A stretch of 64,000 nucleotides of DNA, taken from the NCBI RefSeq assembly GCF_017495225.1, contig NZ_JAFEIG010000005.1:92056-156055 (forward strand), written 5' to 3'. Positions 18,970 through 27,335 of the stretch are shown in pieces. The DNA is from Daejeonella sp. Its GTDB lineage: Bacteria; Bacteroidota; Bacteroidia; Sphingobacteriales; Sphingobacteriaceae. Each line of letters starts with the position of its first letter. Within the stretch, counting starts at the first letter, position 1. The notes below the pieces were generated by a model. That model had not been told where the DNA came from. It searched no databases and saw nothing but the letters and a program-made list of their open reading frames with translations. The translations under genes were made by a program, and so were the position numbers.

Positions 18970-19755
18970 ATGTCTAAGGTTTTTTACAAGTCTTTAGAGG
19001 ATATAGAAAAAATTAGAGAAAGTTCTCTGCTAGTTTCTAAAACTCTTGCCGAAGTTGCAAAAAACATCGGAGAAGGTGTAAAGACTATTCATCTAAATAA
19101 GATCGCTGAAGAATTTATTCGTGATCATGGTGGAGTGCCAGCATTCTTAAATTATCATGGTTTTCCATATTCACTTTGTATCTCTCTTAATGATCAAGTG
19201 GTTCATGGTTTTCCAAGTGAATACCAAATAAAAGATGGAGATATTGTCTCTGTTGATTGTGGAGTTATTCTAAATGATTTTTTTGGAGATTCAGCTTATA
19301 CTTTTCCAATTGGAAATGTTAATGCTGATACCTTAAAACTTTTAGAAGTTACTAAGGAATGTCTGAAACTTGGTATTGAAAAGGCAGTTGTTGGTATGAG
19401 AGTGGGTGATGTGGGATATGCCGTTCAAGAGCATGCTGAAAAGAATGGCTTCGGTGTAGTGAAAGAACTTGTTGGTCACGGTGTTGGTGTTAAACTCCAT
19501 GAAAAACCTGAGGTTCCTAATTATGGTAAACGTGGTTCAGGAATAAAATTGGAAGAGGGGATGGTGATTGCCATAGAACCAATGATTAATGCTGGTAAAG
19601 CTGGTGTTAAATTTTGGGAAGATGGATGGACTGTTAGTACAATAGACCAAAAATTATCTGCTCATTATGAGCATACAGTGGCAATTAAGAAGGGTAAAGC
19701 CGATGTTCTTTCAACATTTGAATACATAGAACAAGTTTTACAACAAAAAGATTAA
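18970..19755 (+). CDS. map: type I methionine aminopeptidase
   Basis: The 261-residue protein removes N-terminal Met from nascent chains. The five metal ligands are visible as D96 (SVDCG), D107 (GDSAYT), H170 (VGHGVG), E203 (IEPM) and E234 (EHTV), with H79 in VVHGFP. Length matches the bacterial type I enzyme. It follows secY by 5 nt, and a 143-nt gap separates it from infA. Confidence 0.97.
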   Translation: MSKVFYKSLEDIEKIRESSLLVSKTLAEVAKNIGEGVKTIHLNKIAEEFIRDHGGVPAFLNYHGFPYSLCISLNDQVVHGFPSEYQIKDGDIVSVDCGVILNDFFGDSAYTFPIGNVNADTLKLLEVTKECLKLGIEKAVVGMRVGDVGYAVQEHAEKNGFGVVKELVGHGVGVKLHEKPEVPNYGKRGSGIKLEEGMVIAIEPMINAGKAGVKFWEDGWTVSTIDQKLSAHYEHTVAIKKGKADVLSTFEYIEQVLQQKD

Positions 19756-19773
19756 ATATTAAATTTTTTTATT

Positions 19774-19781
19774 TAATTTTG
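19774..19781 (+). promoter_or_regulatory. possible promoter -7 box upstream of infA
   Basis: TAATTTTG followed by C matches the -7 consensus, but the -33 TTTG is missing at 19 nt. A small CATCC...GGATG hairpin (19782-19797) follows. The 143-nt spacer makes an additional transcript start for infA-rpmJ-rpsM plausible. Confidence 0.35.
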
Positions 19782-19898
19782 CATCCCTGATAGGATGGGC
19801 TTGAGAATGAAAAATACAGCTTTATCTCATAATTTATTCGGAGAGAGCGATATTTTCGACACTTGTTTATGTTAAATCAGGAGAAATTTAAATAATAT

Positions 19899-20117
19899 AT
19901 GGCCAAACAGGCTTCAATAGAACAAGACGGAATTATTAGAGAGGCATTGTCTAATGCAATGTTTCGTGTTGAATTAGAAAATGGACACGAAATTATCGCG
20001 CACATTTCTGGAAAAATGAGGATGCACTACATCAAAATTCTTCCAGGAGATAAAGTGAAATTGGAAATGTCGCCTTATGATTTGAGTAAAGGCAGAATAA
20101 CATACAGATATAAATAG
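19899..20117 (+). CDS. infA: translation initiation factor IF-1
   Basis: The 72-residue OB-fold protein reads [54 protein letters not shown], the IF-1 core. It occludes the A site during initiation. rpmJ follows after 7 nt, and a possible promoter box lies upstream. Confidence 0.97.
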   Translation: MAKQASIEQDGIIREALSNAMFRVELENGHEIIAHISGKMRMHYIKILPGDKVKLEMSPYDLSKGRITYRYK

Positions 20118-20124
20118 GATAAAG

Positions 20125-20241
20125 ATGAAAGTAAGAGCATCCATCAAAAAACGTAGTGCTGACTGTAAAGTAATCCGTCGTAAGGGAGTACTTTATGTGA
20201 TCAACAAAAAGAACCCAAAGTATAAACAACGTCAGGGATAA
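20125..20241 (+). CDS. rpmJ: 50S ribosomal protein L36 (zinc-free form)
   Basis: A 38-residue open frame starts [15 protein letters not shown] and ends NPKYKQRQG, the L36 frame. Only one cysteine (C14) of the C-x2-C-x12-C-x4-H zinc ribbon remains, so it is the zinc-independent type. It sits 7 nt after infA and 74 nt before rpsM, the expected place. Confidence 0.96.
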   Translation: MKVRASIKKRSADCKVIRRKGVLYVINKKNPKYKQRQG

Positions 20242-20315
20242 TAAATTGACAAGAAGGATTGATGTCTGATCTAATTTCACGCATTTAATCATTCATTCAA
20301 TCATTAAATATAAAT

Positions 20316-20693
20316 ATGGCAAGGATAGCAGGTATTGATTTACCAAAAAACAAAAGAGGAGAGATCGGACTTACTTACATTTTCGGTATCGGAAAGGCAA
20401 CCGCACAAAGGATCCTTAATGATGCTGGTATTGATGTGAATATTAAAGTTCAAGATTGGACTGATGATCAGTTAGCAGCAATTCGTGGTTTCATTAATGA
20501 TGAAATCAAAGTTGAAGGTGCTTTACGTTCTGAAGTACAATTGAACATCAAACGTTTAATGGACATCGGTTGCTACCGTGGTCTGCGTCACCGTAAGGGA
20601 CTTCCAGTTCGTGGTCAACGTACTAAGAATAACTCTCGTACTCGTAAAGGTAAGCGTAAGACTGTTGCTAATAAGAAAAAGGCAACTAAATAA
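20316..20693 (+). CDS. rpsM: 30S ribosomal protein S13
   Basis: The 125-residue protein begins [26 protein letters not shown] and contains [28 protein letters not shown], the S13 signatures. It forms head bridges to the 50S subunit. A 181-nt spacer with a heptamer-array hairpin separates it from rpsK, where most bacteria have a few bases. Confidence 0.98.
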   Translation: MARIAGIDLPKNKRGEIGLTYIFGIGKATAQRILNDAGIDVNIKVQDWTDDQLAAIRGFINDEIKVEGALRSEVQLNIKRLMDIGCYRGLRHRKGLPVRGQRTKNNSRTRKGKRKTVANKKKATK

Positions 20694-20870
20694 GATATGA
20701 GATAATAGACTTGAGATATGAGAGTATGTCAAGTCTATTTCTTTATTAATTAACAGATTAAGCGGATATGATTTTAAGATTCTATGGAATCTAAATCATG
20801 ACTAAAACAAGAAATTGATATGAGTAGAGGGCATGTGTTTCACATCTCAAGTCTCATATCTAAAATCTCT
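20694..20870 (+). repeat. heptamer-array element with competing hairpins between rpsM and rpsK
   Basis: The left array (20694-20724) is GATATGA-GATAATA-GACTTGA-GATATGA. The distal array (20841-20870) is CACATCT-CAAGTCT-CATATCT-AAAATCT, roughly its reverse complement. Within the left part, AATAGACTTGA (20704-20714) also pairs perfectly with TCAAGTCTATT (20729-20739). A third hairpin, AGATTC-TATG-GAATCT, lies in the middle (20778-20793) and extends to ATGATTT/AAATCAT. Pairing near and far cannot coexist. Confidence 0.7.
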
Positions 20871-20874
20871 AAAA

Positions 20875-21264
20875 ATGGCTAAAACTAAAAAAGTTACCAA
20901 AAAGCGTATTGTAATTGTTGAACCAATTGGTGAAGCACACATTAATGCTACATTTAACAACATCATTATTACTTTAACTAATCTTCAAGGTCAGACTATC
21001 TCATGGTCTTCTGCAGGTAAGATGGGTTTCAAAGGTTCTAAGAAAAACACTCCATATGCTGCTGGTCAGGCTGCTGGTGATTGTGCAAAAGTTGCTCATG
21101 ATCTTGGTCTTCGTAAAGTTCAAGTTTACGTTAAAGGTCCAGGTTCTGGTCGTGAGTCTGCTATCCGTACTTTGCAAACTGCTGGTATTGAGGTAACTAC
21201 AATTCAGGATATTACCCCGCTACCACATAATGGTTGCCGTCCTCCAAAGAGAAGAAGAGTTTAA
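20875..21264 (+). CDS. rpsK: 30S ribosomal protein S11
   Basis: The 129-residue protein starts [35 protein letters not shown] and ends [15 protein letters not shown], the S11 hallmarks. An upstream in-frame ATG at 20833 would add 14 residues encoded by the heptamer repeat, so I chose the ATG at 20875. It lies on the 30S platform by the mRNA exit. Confidence 0.97.
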   Translation: MAKTKKVTKKRIVIVEPIGEAHINATFNNIIITLTNLQGQTISWSSAGKMGFKGSKKNTPYAAGQAAGDCAKVAHDLGLRKVQVYVKGPGSGRESAIRTLQTAGIEVTTIQDITPLPHNGCRPPKRRRV

Positions 21265-21283
21265 TACATATAATTAATAATCA

Positions 21284-21332
21284 TTTTTAAAGCTAAGATT
21301 CTCCCGACATGGTTGGGATGATACTTTAAAAA
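21284..21332 (+). promoter_or_regulatory. structured leader upstream of rpsD (S4)
   Basis: TTTTTAAAG (21284-21292) pairs perfectly with CTTTAAAAA (21324-21332). Inside, ATTCTCCC (21298-21305) pairs with GGGATGAT (21315-21322) with one mismatch. The structure ends 10 nt before the rpsD ATG and fills the 78-nt gap. S4 is an mRNA-binding autoregulator in E. coli and B. subtilis, so an S4 target is a good guess but unproven. Confidence 0.45.
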
Positions 21333-21342
21333 ACACACAACA

Positions 21343-21951
21343 ATGGCTAGATACACAGGACCCAAGTCCAAAATCGCCCGTAGATTCAGAGAACCAATTT
21401 TTGGTCCTGATAAGGCATTAGAAAGAAAAAATTATCCTCCAGGGATGCACGGTACCTCAAGAAAAAGAGGTAAGCAATCAGAATTTGCTGTGCAGTTAAT
21501 GGAGAAGCAAAAAGTTAAATATACCTATGGTGTATTAGAACGTTATTTCGAGAACCTTTTCCACAAAGCTTCTGCAAAAGAAGGTATTACTGGAGAGAAC
21601 TTATTAAAGTTTCTTGAAGCTCGTTTAGATAATACTGTTTACCGTTTAGGTATTGCTCCAACCCGTTCAGCTGCTCGTCAGCTTGTAGGTCACAAGCATA
21701 TTACTGTGAATGGTGAAATTGTAAACATCGCTTCTTATTCTTTACGTGCTGGTGATGTTATCGCTGTGCGTGAACGTTCAAAAAGCCTTGAAGCTGTAGC
21801 TCATTCAGTTGCTGCTAGAACAATCAATAAATTTAGTTGGTTAGAGTGGGATGCAAATACCTTAACTGGTAAATTCCTTAACCTACCAAGTCGCGAAGAA
21901 ATTCCTGAAAACATCAAGGAAAATCTAATCGTCGAGTTGTACTCTAAATAA
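21343..21951 (+). CDS. rpsD: 30S ribosomal protein S4
   Basis: The 202-residue protein starts [21 protein letters not shown] and contains the S4 RNA-binding domain ([30 protein letters not shown]). The N-terminal zinc cysteines are absent. S4 is a primary 16S rRNA binder. It is bounded by a hairpin leader and by a 159-nt heptamer-element spacer before rpoA. Confidence 0.98.
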   Translation: MARYTGPKSKIARRFREPIFGPDKALERKNYPPGMHGTSRKRGKQSEFAVQLMEKQKVKYTYGVLERYFENLFHKASAKEGITGENLLKFLEARLDNTVYRLGIAPTRSAARQLVGHKHITVNGEIVNIASYSLRAGDVIAVRERSKSLEAVAHSVAARTINKFSWLEWDANTLTGKFLNLPSREEIPENIKENLIVELYSK

Positions 21952-22086
21952 GATATGAGATTTGAGATATGAGATTTCTATACCGGAATCTCATATCTAG
22001 TTTCATAAATATTAGCCTGAAAAGGTTAGAGATAGGGCGGGGAGATATGGGTTTAGCTCATTTCTCATTTCTCAAATCTCATATCC
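21952..22086 (+). repeat. heptamer-array element with competing hairpins between rpsD and rpoA
   Basis: The left array (21952-21979) is GATATGA-GATTTGA-GATATGA-GATTTCT. AGATATGAGATT (21965-21976) pairs perfectly with AATCTCATATCT (21987-21998). The distal array CTCATTT-CTCATTT-CTCAAAT-CTCATAT (22057-22086) can instead pair with the left array, its first 16 bases being exact. Layout matches the element between rpsM and rpsK. Confidence 0.72.
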
Positions 22087-22110
22087 ATAAACAATAAACA
22101 AATTTGATAA

Positions 22111-23103
22111 ATGGCAATTTTAGCATTTCAGAAACCTGATAAAGTTATCATGCAGAAATCTACGGATTTCGACGGTACATTTGAATTCAGACCATTAGAG
22201 CCTGGTTTTGGTGTAACTATTGGTAATGCTTTACGCAGAATACTTTTATCTTCCTTGGAAGGTTTTGCAATAACTTCTGTACGTTTTTCAGGAGTTTCTC
22301 ACGAATTCTCAACAATTAAAGGTGTTGTTGAAGACGTAACTGAAATCATTCTTAGCTTGAAGCAAGTGCGTTTCAAAAAGACTGGTGATTCTGGTGATAG
22401 CGAAAAGATTTTCGTAATTATCACTGGTCAAGATCAGTTTAAAGCTGGTGATATTTCCAAGTTCTCAAATAACTTTGAAGTTCTTAATTCGGATCTTGTG
22501 ATCTGTAATATGGAGTCTTCAGTTACTTTAGAGATCGAATTAACTGTTAACAAGGGTAGAGGTTATGTTGCCGCTGAAGAAAATAAAAGCGTTGACTCAC
22601 CACTAGGTGTTATTGCAATCGATTCTATCTACACTCCAATCAAGAATGTTAAGTATTCTATTGAGAACTTCCGTGTAGAGCAAAAGACCGATTATGAGAA
22701 GCTTGTTCTTGATATTTCAACTGATGGATCGATTCATCCTGAAGATGCTTTGAAAGAAGCAGCTAAGATTTTGATTCACCACTTCATGTTATTCTCTGAT
22801 GAGAACATCATGCTTGAGTCTCAGGCTAAAGAAGAAACTAAAGAAGTTGATGAGGAAATCTTACACATGCGTAAAATCCTTAAAATGGAATTAGTTGATC
22901 TTGATCTTTCTGTGCGTGCATTAAACTGCTTAAAAGCAGCAGATATCCGTTCATTAGCTGATCTTGTTTCTTATGATGTAGCTGATATGTTGAAATTCAG
23001 AAACTTTGGTAAGAAATCTTTAACAGAAATCCAAGACTTAGTAAAATCTAAAGGTTTATCTTTCGGTATGAACCTTTCAAAATTTAAATTAGACGAAGAA
23101 TAA
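22111..23103 (+). CDS. rpoA: DNA-directed RNA polymerase subunit alpha
   Basis: The 330-residue protein has the alpha N-terminal dimerisation domain ([26 protein letters not shown]) and the C-terminal helix-hairpin-helix domain ([25 protein letters not shown]...[13 protein letters not shown]). Length is typical. It follows rpsD across a heptamer spacer and precedes rplQ by 71 nt with a hairpin leader. Confidence 0.98.
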   Translation: MAILAFQKPDKVIMQKSTDFDGTFEFRPLEPGFGVTIGNALRRILLSSLEGFAITSVRFSGVSHEFSTIKGVVEDVTEIILSLKQVRFKKTGDSGDSEKIFVIITGQDQFKAGDISKFSNNFEVLNSDLVICNMESSVTLEIELTVNKGRGYVAAEENKSVDSPLGVIAIDSIYTPIKNVKYSIENFRVEQKTDYEKLVLDISTDGSIHPEDALKEAAKILIHHFMLFSDENIMLESQAKEETKEVDEEILHMRKILKMELVDLDLSVRALNCLKAADIRSLADLVSYDVADMLKFRNFGKKSLTEIQDLVKSKGLSFGMNLSKFKLDEE

Positions 23104-23113
23104 ATAAGCGAAA

Positions 23114-23154
23114 TGCATAATTCCCGATCCCGAAAGGTTGATCGACGGTATGCA
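23114..23154 (+). promoter_or_regulatory. hairpin leader upstream of rplQ
   Basis: TGCATA (23114-23119) pairs with TATGCA (23149-23154) and inner CGATC (23125-23129) pairs with GATCG (23140-23144). The structure occupies the 71-nt gap between rpoA and rplQ and ends 20 nt before the start codon. A ribosomal-protein target is possible but not shown. Confidence 0.35.
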
Positions 23155-23174
23155 CGTGCACAATCAAACAAACA

Positions 23175-23786
23175 ATGAGACACGGTAAAAAAGTAAACCA
23201 TTTAAGTCGTACAGATAGCCATCGCCGAGCGATGCTTGCTAACATGGCTTCTTCGCTTATCCTACACAAGCGCATCACTACTACACTTGCTAAAGCAAAA
23301 GCTTTACGTGTGTATGTAGAACCAATCATTACAAAATCTAAAGACGATACTACTCACTCTCGTCGTACAGTATTCAGTTACTTACAAAATAAAGAAGTAG
23401 TAACTATTTTGTTCCGCGAGGTTGCTGCTAAAGTTGCTAATCGTCCAGGTGGTTATACCCGTATTATTAAAATGGGAAATCGTTTAGGTGATAACGCTTC
23501 TATGGCTTTAATTGAACTTGTAGATTATAACGAAATTTACACTTCTGGAGATGCAGTTGCTGAAAAGAAATCAACTCGTCGTCGTGGTTCAAAAGCTAAA
23601 AAAGCTGATGATACTCCTGCTGTAGCTGCTAAAGCTGCTCCAAAAGCAGAAAAAGAAGAAGTAGTTGAAGTAGTTGAAGAAGTTCAAGCTGAGGAAACTC
23701 CAGCTGAGGAAACTGCTACTGCAGAAGCTCCAGCTGAAGAAACTCAAGCTGAAGACTCTACTGAAGAAGAGAAAAAAGGAGAATAA
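23175..23786 (+). CDS. rplQ: 50S ribosomal protein L17 with acidic tail
   Basis: The first about 120 residues are L17 ([45 protein letters not shown]). A tail of about 80 residues follows: a short Lys/Arg stretch, then Ala/Glu-rich sequence ([22 protein letters not shown]). At 203 residues it is far longer than the 127 of E. coli; such extensions are common in Bacteroidota. It ends the cluster at a strong terminator. Confidence 0.97.
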   Translation: MRHGKKVNHLSRTDSHRRAMLANMASSLILHKRITTTLAKAKALRVYVEPIITKSKDDTTHSRRTVFSYLQNKEVVTILFREVAAKVANRPGGYTRIIKMGNRLGDNASMALIELVDYNEIYTSGDAVAEKKSTRRRGSKAKKADDTPAVAAKAAPKAEKEEVVEVVEEVQAEETPAEETATAEAPAEETQAEDSTEEEKKGE

Positions 23787-23804
23787 TTTCTCTAAATTTT
23801 ATTC

Positions 23805-23836
23805 AAAAGACCTGCTCATTGAGCAGGTCTTTTTTG
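23805..23836 (+). terminator. terminator of the ribosomal cluster
   Basis: AAAAGACCTGCTC (23805-23817) pairs with GAGCAGGTCTTTT (23821-23833) around a 3-nt loop, and T residues continue to 23836. A 13-bp perfect stem plus T tract is a classic intrinsic terminator. Confidence 0.92.
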
Positions 23837-24093
23837 TTTTAATATTATTTATAAAATCTTGCCTTAGGCTTATTTGAAATTCAATAGGTAAATCGTTATC
23901 TGCCTTTTTGTTTTATGTTCTTTGCTGGACATAAGAGCCCAATCAAATACATTACTGCCATCCTGTCATTTTGCTAAAGAGCTTTATAGCTATAATAATA
24001 GGCAAAATACTGTCATTTATGGTCAAGACTTAATTGGCACAAGGCTTGATAATTAGATTTTAGTAATAATATTAAATTAAGAAGGATTAAAAT
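23837..24093. other. gene-free spacer before dnaK
   Basis: AT-rich spacer without a convincing gene. It holds two copies of CTGTCATTT (23963-23971 and 24010-24018, 47 nt apart) and a sigma-54-like promoter. No CIRCE inverted repeat is present. Confidence 0.7.
24034..24050 (+). promoter_or_regulatory. sigma-54-like promoter of dnaK
   Basis: TTGGCAC-AAGGC-TTGAT (24034-24050) has the GG of the -24 box and the TTG of the -12 box at the spacing of TGGCAC-N5-TTGCW; the -12 box deviates in one base (A for C). Transcription would start near 24060, about 34 nt before dnaK. I see no TTTG/TAnnTTTG pair in this spacer. The assignment is inferred from motif and position. Confidence 0.5.
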
Positions 24094-26004
24094 ATGGCAA
24101 AGATAATTGGTATCGACTTAGGAACTACAAATTCATGCGTATCAGTAATGGAGGGTAATGAGCCTGTAGTTATTCCAAACAGCGAAGGTAAAAGAACTAC
24201 CCCTTCAATTGTTGCTTTTGTTGATAATGGAGAGCGTAAGGTAGGAGATCCGGCAAAACGTCAGGCAATCACCAACCCAACAAAAACCATTTCTTCAATC
24301 AAGCGCTTCATGGGAAATAGCTTTGGTGAGGTTACAAACGAAATGGCTCGTGTTCCATACACAGTGGTTAAGGGTGATAATAATACTCCGCGTGTTAAAA
24401 TAGATGATCGTTTATATACTCCTCAGGAGATTTCTGCCATGGTTTTGCAGAAAATGAAGAAAACTGCAGAAGATTTCTTAGGTCATGAAGTTAATGAAGC
24501 AGTAATTACTGTTCCTGCCTATTTTAATGATGCTCAGCGTCAAGCAACAAAAGAGGCTGGTGAAATTGCTGGACTAAAAGTTTCTCGTATTATCAATGAG
24601 CCTACAGCCGCAGCGCTTGCTTACGGTTTAGATAAAGCTCACAAGGATATGAAAATTGTAGTGTTCGACTGTGGTGGTGGTACGCATGATGTTTCTGTTC
24701 TTGAGTTAGGTGATGGCGTTTTTGAAGTAAAATCTACTGATGGTGATACACACCTTGGTGGTGATGACTTTGATGCTGTAATTATCGACTGGATGGCAGA
24801 TGAGTTTAAGAGCGATGAAGGCATAGATCTTCGTAAAGATCCAATGGCACTTCAGCGTTTAAAAGAAGCTGCTGAAAAGGCTAAGATTGAGTTGTCTAGT
24901 ACTGCTCAAACAGAAATTAACCTTCCTTATATCTCTGCTGGCGATGGGATGCCAAAGCACTTAGTAAAGACTTTAACCCGTGCTAAATTTGAACAATTAG
25001 CTGATAGTTTAATCAAACGAACTATTGAGCCTTGTAAAAAAGCATTGAAAAATGCTGGTTTAAGCACTTCTGATATCGATGAAATCATTTTAGTTGGTGG
25101 TTCAACTCGTATTCCTGCTATCCAAGATGCTGTAAAGGCTTTCTTTGGTAAAGAGCCTTCAAAAGGTGTAAACCCTGATGAAGTTGTGGCAATTGGTGCT
25201 GCAATTCAAGGTGGTGTTTTAACCGGTGAGGTTAAAGATGTATTATTACTTGACGTTACTCCACTTTCTTTAGGTATTGAAACTATGGGTGGTGTAATGA
25301 CTAAACTAATTGAAGCCAATACAACTATTCCATCTAAGAAATCTGAAGTGTTCTCAACAGCCTCTGATAATCAGCCATCTGTAGAGATTCATATTTTGCA
25401 AGGTGAGCGCCCAATGGCAAATCAAAACAGAACAATCGGTCGTTTCCACTTAGATGGTATTCCACCTTCACCACGTGGTATTCCGCAGATTGAAGTAACT
25501 TTTGATATTGATGCAAACGGTATCCTACACGTAGCAGCAAAAGATAAAGCAACTAATAAAGAGCAAAAGATTCGTATTGAGGCCTCTTCTGGACTTACAG
25601 ATGAAGAAATCAAGAAGATGAAAGATGAAGCTGAAGCGAATGCTGAAGCAGATAAAGCAGCACGCGAAGAGGTTGAAAAACTAAACGCAGCAGATGCTCT
25701 GATTTTCTCTACTGAAAAGCAATTAAAAGAGTATGGCGATAAATTAGCCGACGATAAGAAAGCTCCAATTGAAGAAGGTTTGAAAAAACTGAAAGATGCA
25801 CATGCTGCAAAAGATTTCGCTGCAATAGAGACTGCTCAGGAAGCACTTCAAGCTGCATGGAACGTTGCTTCAGAAGATATGTACAAAGCGTCTCAGGAAG
25901 CCGGACAGGCTACAGGAGCTGCTGATGCAGGTCAACAAGCTGCAGCTGATGATACAGTTACTGATGTTGATTTTGAAGAAGTAAAAGAAGACGATAAGAA
26001 ATAA
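24094..26004 (+). CDS. dnaK: molecular chaperone DnaK (Hsp70)
   Basis: The 636-residue protein has the ATPase domain with [14 protein letters not shown] near the N-terminus, the second phosphate motif as [10 protein letters not shown] (Phe to His compared with the common GGGTFD) and [10 protein letters not shown]. The linker [15 protein letters not shown] leads into the substrate-binding domain and helical lid, ending in EEVKEDDKK. It refolds proteins with DnaJ and GrpE, neither of which is in this window. It is transcribed alone between two terminators behind a sigma-54-like promoter. Confidence 0.98.
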   Translation: MAKIIGIDLGTTNSCVSVMEGNEPVVIPNSEGKRTTPSIVAFVDNGERKVGDPAKRQAITNPTKTISSIKRFMGNSFGEVTNEMARVPYTVVKGDNNTPRVKIDDRLYTPQEISAMVLQKMKKTAEDFLGHEVNEAVITVPAYFNDAQRQATKEAGEIAGLKVSRIINEPTAAALAYGLDKAHKDMKIVVFDCGGGTHDVSVLELGDGVFEVKSTDGDTHLGGDDFDAVIIDWMADEFKSDEGIDLRKDPMALQRLKEAAEKAKIELSSTAQTEINLPYISAGDGMPKHLVKTLTRAKFEQLADSLIKRTIEPCKKALKNAGLSTSDIDEIILVGGSTRIPAIQDAVKAFFGKEPSKGVNPDEVVAIGAAIQGGVLTGEVKDVLLLDVTPLSLGIETMGGVMTKLIEANTTIPSKKSEVFSTASDNQPSVEIHILQGERPMANQNRTIGRFHLDGIPPSPRGIPQIEVTFDIDANGILHVAAKDKATNKEQKIRIEASSGLTDEEIKKMKDEAEANAEADKAAREEVEKLNAADALIFSTEKQLKEYGDKLADDKKAPIEEGLKKLKDAHAAKDFAAIETAQEALQAAWNVASEDMYKASQEAGQATGAADAGQQAAADDTVTDVDFEEVKEDDKK

Positions 26005-26022
26005 GTCTTAAATTGATAAATA

Positions 26023-26056
26023 AAAACCCCATTCTTTTCGGAGAATGGGGTTTTTT
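26023..26056 (+). terminator. dnaK terminator
   Basis: AAAACCCCATTCT (26023-26035) pairs with AGAATGGGGTTTT (26042-26054) around a 6-nt loop, with the T run extending to 26056. Confidence 0.92.
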
Positions 26057-26105
26057 ATTGGGTTAATTAGAAAATAAACCCTTCTTTTAATTATTGATCA
26101 ACAAA

Positions 26106-26141
26106 AAAGCCTCAGATTATCATTCAATAATCTGAGGCTTT
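26106..26141. terminator. bidirectional terminator between dnaK and the nucleotidyltransferase
   Basis: AAAGCCTCAGATTAT (26106-26120) pairs with ATAATCTGAGGCTTT (26127-26141), 15 perfect pairs. Six A residues on the left give a T tract for the minus-strand gene ending at 26161. The plus-strand side also has Ts. Confidence 0.85.
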
Positions 26142-26160
26142 CTTTTATTATTATAAAAAT

Positions 26161-27072
26161 CTACCAGAGTTTAGAAGGGTAAACGCCTTCTGAAACCAGT
26201 TTATCGATATTTTCTTGCACAAATGGCTTATCCTCAGAATAGGTCACGCCAAACCACTGGTTTTGAGTGGGAATTACTTTGAAAGATGCCTGTTTGTTTT
26301 TTATGAGTTTTTCAGCAACCAGCGGAATGAAAAATTCTGATTTAGGATTTTCCTTATTCGCCAATGCAAACTCTTTGAATAAGTCGGCCGAATAATCAAA
26401 TATTTTTGGCGTAAAACCCCAGAAATTCATAGAAACACGTGTATTCTCATTCAATGGGAATTCTTTTTCATTTTCCTCAAATACAATAGTCTTTTCCCCA
26501 TCTGTACCAGCCTTGAAAAATACTTTCGTACGCTCCTGAATTTCAGTTAAATTACCATCGCCATCTACTTCACAAACTCCTCTAGACACTGAACCATGCT
26601 CAGAAAGTGTTTTATCTATTTGATAACCTATCATAGAGAACTCTTGATCATTCACCTCATTAGTAAGGAAGTCGGCCATTTTTTGATAAGACTCACGGCC
26701 ATAAAAATCATCCGCATTAATTACGCAAAAAGGCTCCTTTACCGCATCGCGTGCAGCTAATACCGCATGTGCTGTGCCCCAAGGTTTTGCTCTTTCAATC
26801 TCAATATCTATCCCGAAAGGTTTTAAATCAAATGTTTGAAATACATAATCGGTTTCAATTTTCCCATTTAGCTTTGGCTCAAAAATACCCTTGAAGTTTT
26901 CAGCAAATTCTTCTTTAATCACAAAGATAACTTTACCAAAACCTGCTTTTATAGCATCATAAATTGAATATTCGATGATTGTTTCACCATTAGGACCAAA
27001 TCCATCGGTTTGTTTCATACTGCCATATCGGCTGGCCATTCCTGCTGCCAGGATTACTAAAGTTGGTTTCAT
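26161..27072 (-). CDS. sugar-phosphate nucleotidyltransferase family protein
   Basis: The 303-residue protein begins MKPTLVILAAGMASRYG, a variant of the nucleotide-binding LAAGxGTR loop of NTP transferases. NADDFYG around residue 120 is the metal-binding aspartate motif, and GVTYSEDKP lies near the end. It resembles enzymes that activate glucose-1- or mannose-1-phosphate, but the Gly-Thr of the loop is replaced by Ala-Ser, so the substrate is uncertain. It appears monocistronic, with the shared terminator downstream. Confidence 0.75.
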   Translation of the reverse strand: MKPTLVILAAGMASRYGSMKQTDGFGPNGETIIEYSIYDAIKAGFGKVIFVIKEEFAENFKGIFEPKLNGKIETDYVFQTFDLKPFGIDIEIERAKPWGTAHAVLAARDAVKEPFCVINADDFYGRESYQKMADFLTNEVNDQEFSMIGYQIDKTLSEHGSVSRGVCEVDGDGNLTEIQERTKVFFKAGTDGEKTIVFEENEKEFPLNENTRVSMNFWGFTPKIFDYSADLFKEFALANKENPKSEFFIPLVAEKLIKNKQASFKVIPTQNQWFGVTYSEDKPFVQENIDKLVSEGVYPSKLW

Positions 27073-27335
27073 TATATCTTATTTTGAATTAAATATTTTT
27101 GTTCTATCTGGATTTCTAATGGTTTAATATTTATTTTAAATATTTTCTTGATTTTATCTTTAAAATCAAGCTCTATTCCGCAATTCTTGTTCCAATTTCT
27201 ATTCAAATTCCACAAATTAATACAATTTGAATCTGATTTTGTTTTTATTTATTTTAAAAATATTAAATATCTAATAAATTAATTTATTTAATATTAAAAA
27301 TAAAAATATTCTATTTATTTAAATTTAGCCTATCG

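Noticed and set aside
20032..20292. 86-residue minus-strand open frame over infA-rpmJ
   Set aside because: It is antisense to infA and the short rpmJ gene, both strongly supported.
20833..20874. N-terminal extension of rpsK by 14 residues
   Set aside because: The added residues come from the heptamer repeat, and the ATG at 20875 matches the normal S11 start.
23837..24093. CIRCE operator before dnaK
   Set aside because: No TTAGCACTC-N9-GAGTGCTAA or close variant is present in the spacer.
26106..26141. Attachment site or mobile-element end
   Set aside because: It is a perfect 15-bp hairpin with T tracts between convergent genes, best explained as a shared terminator.
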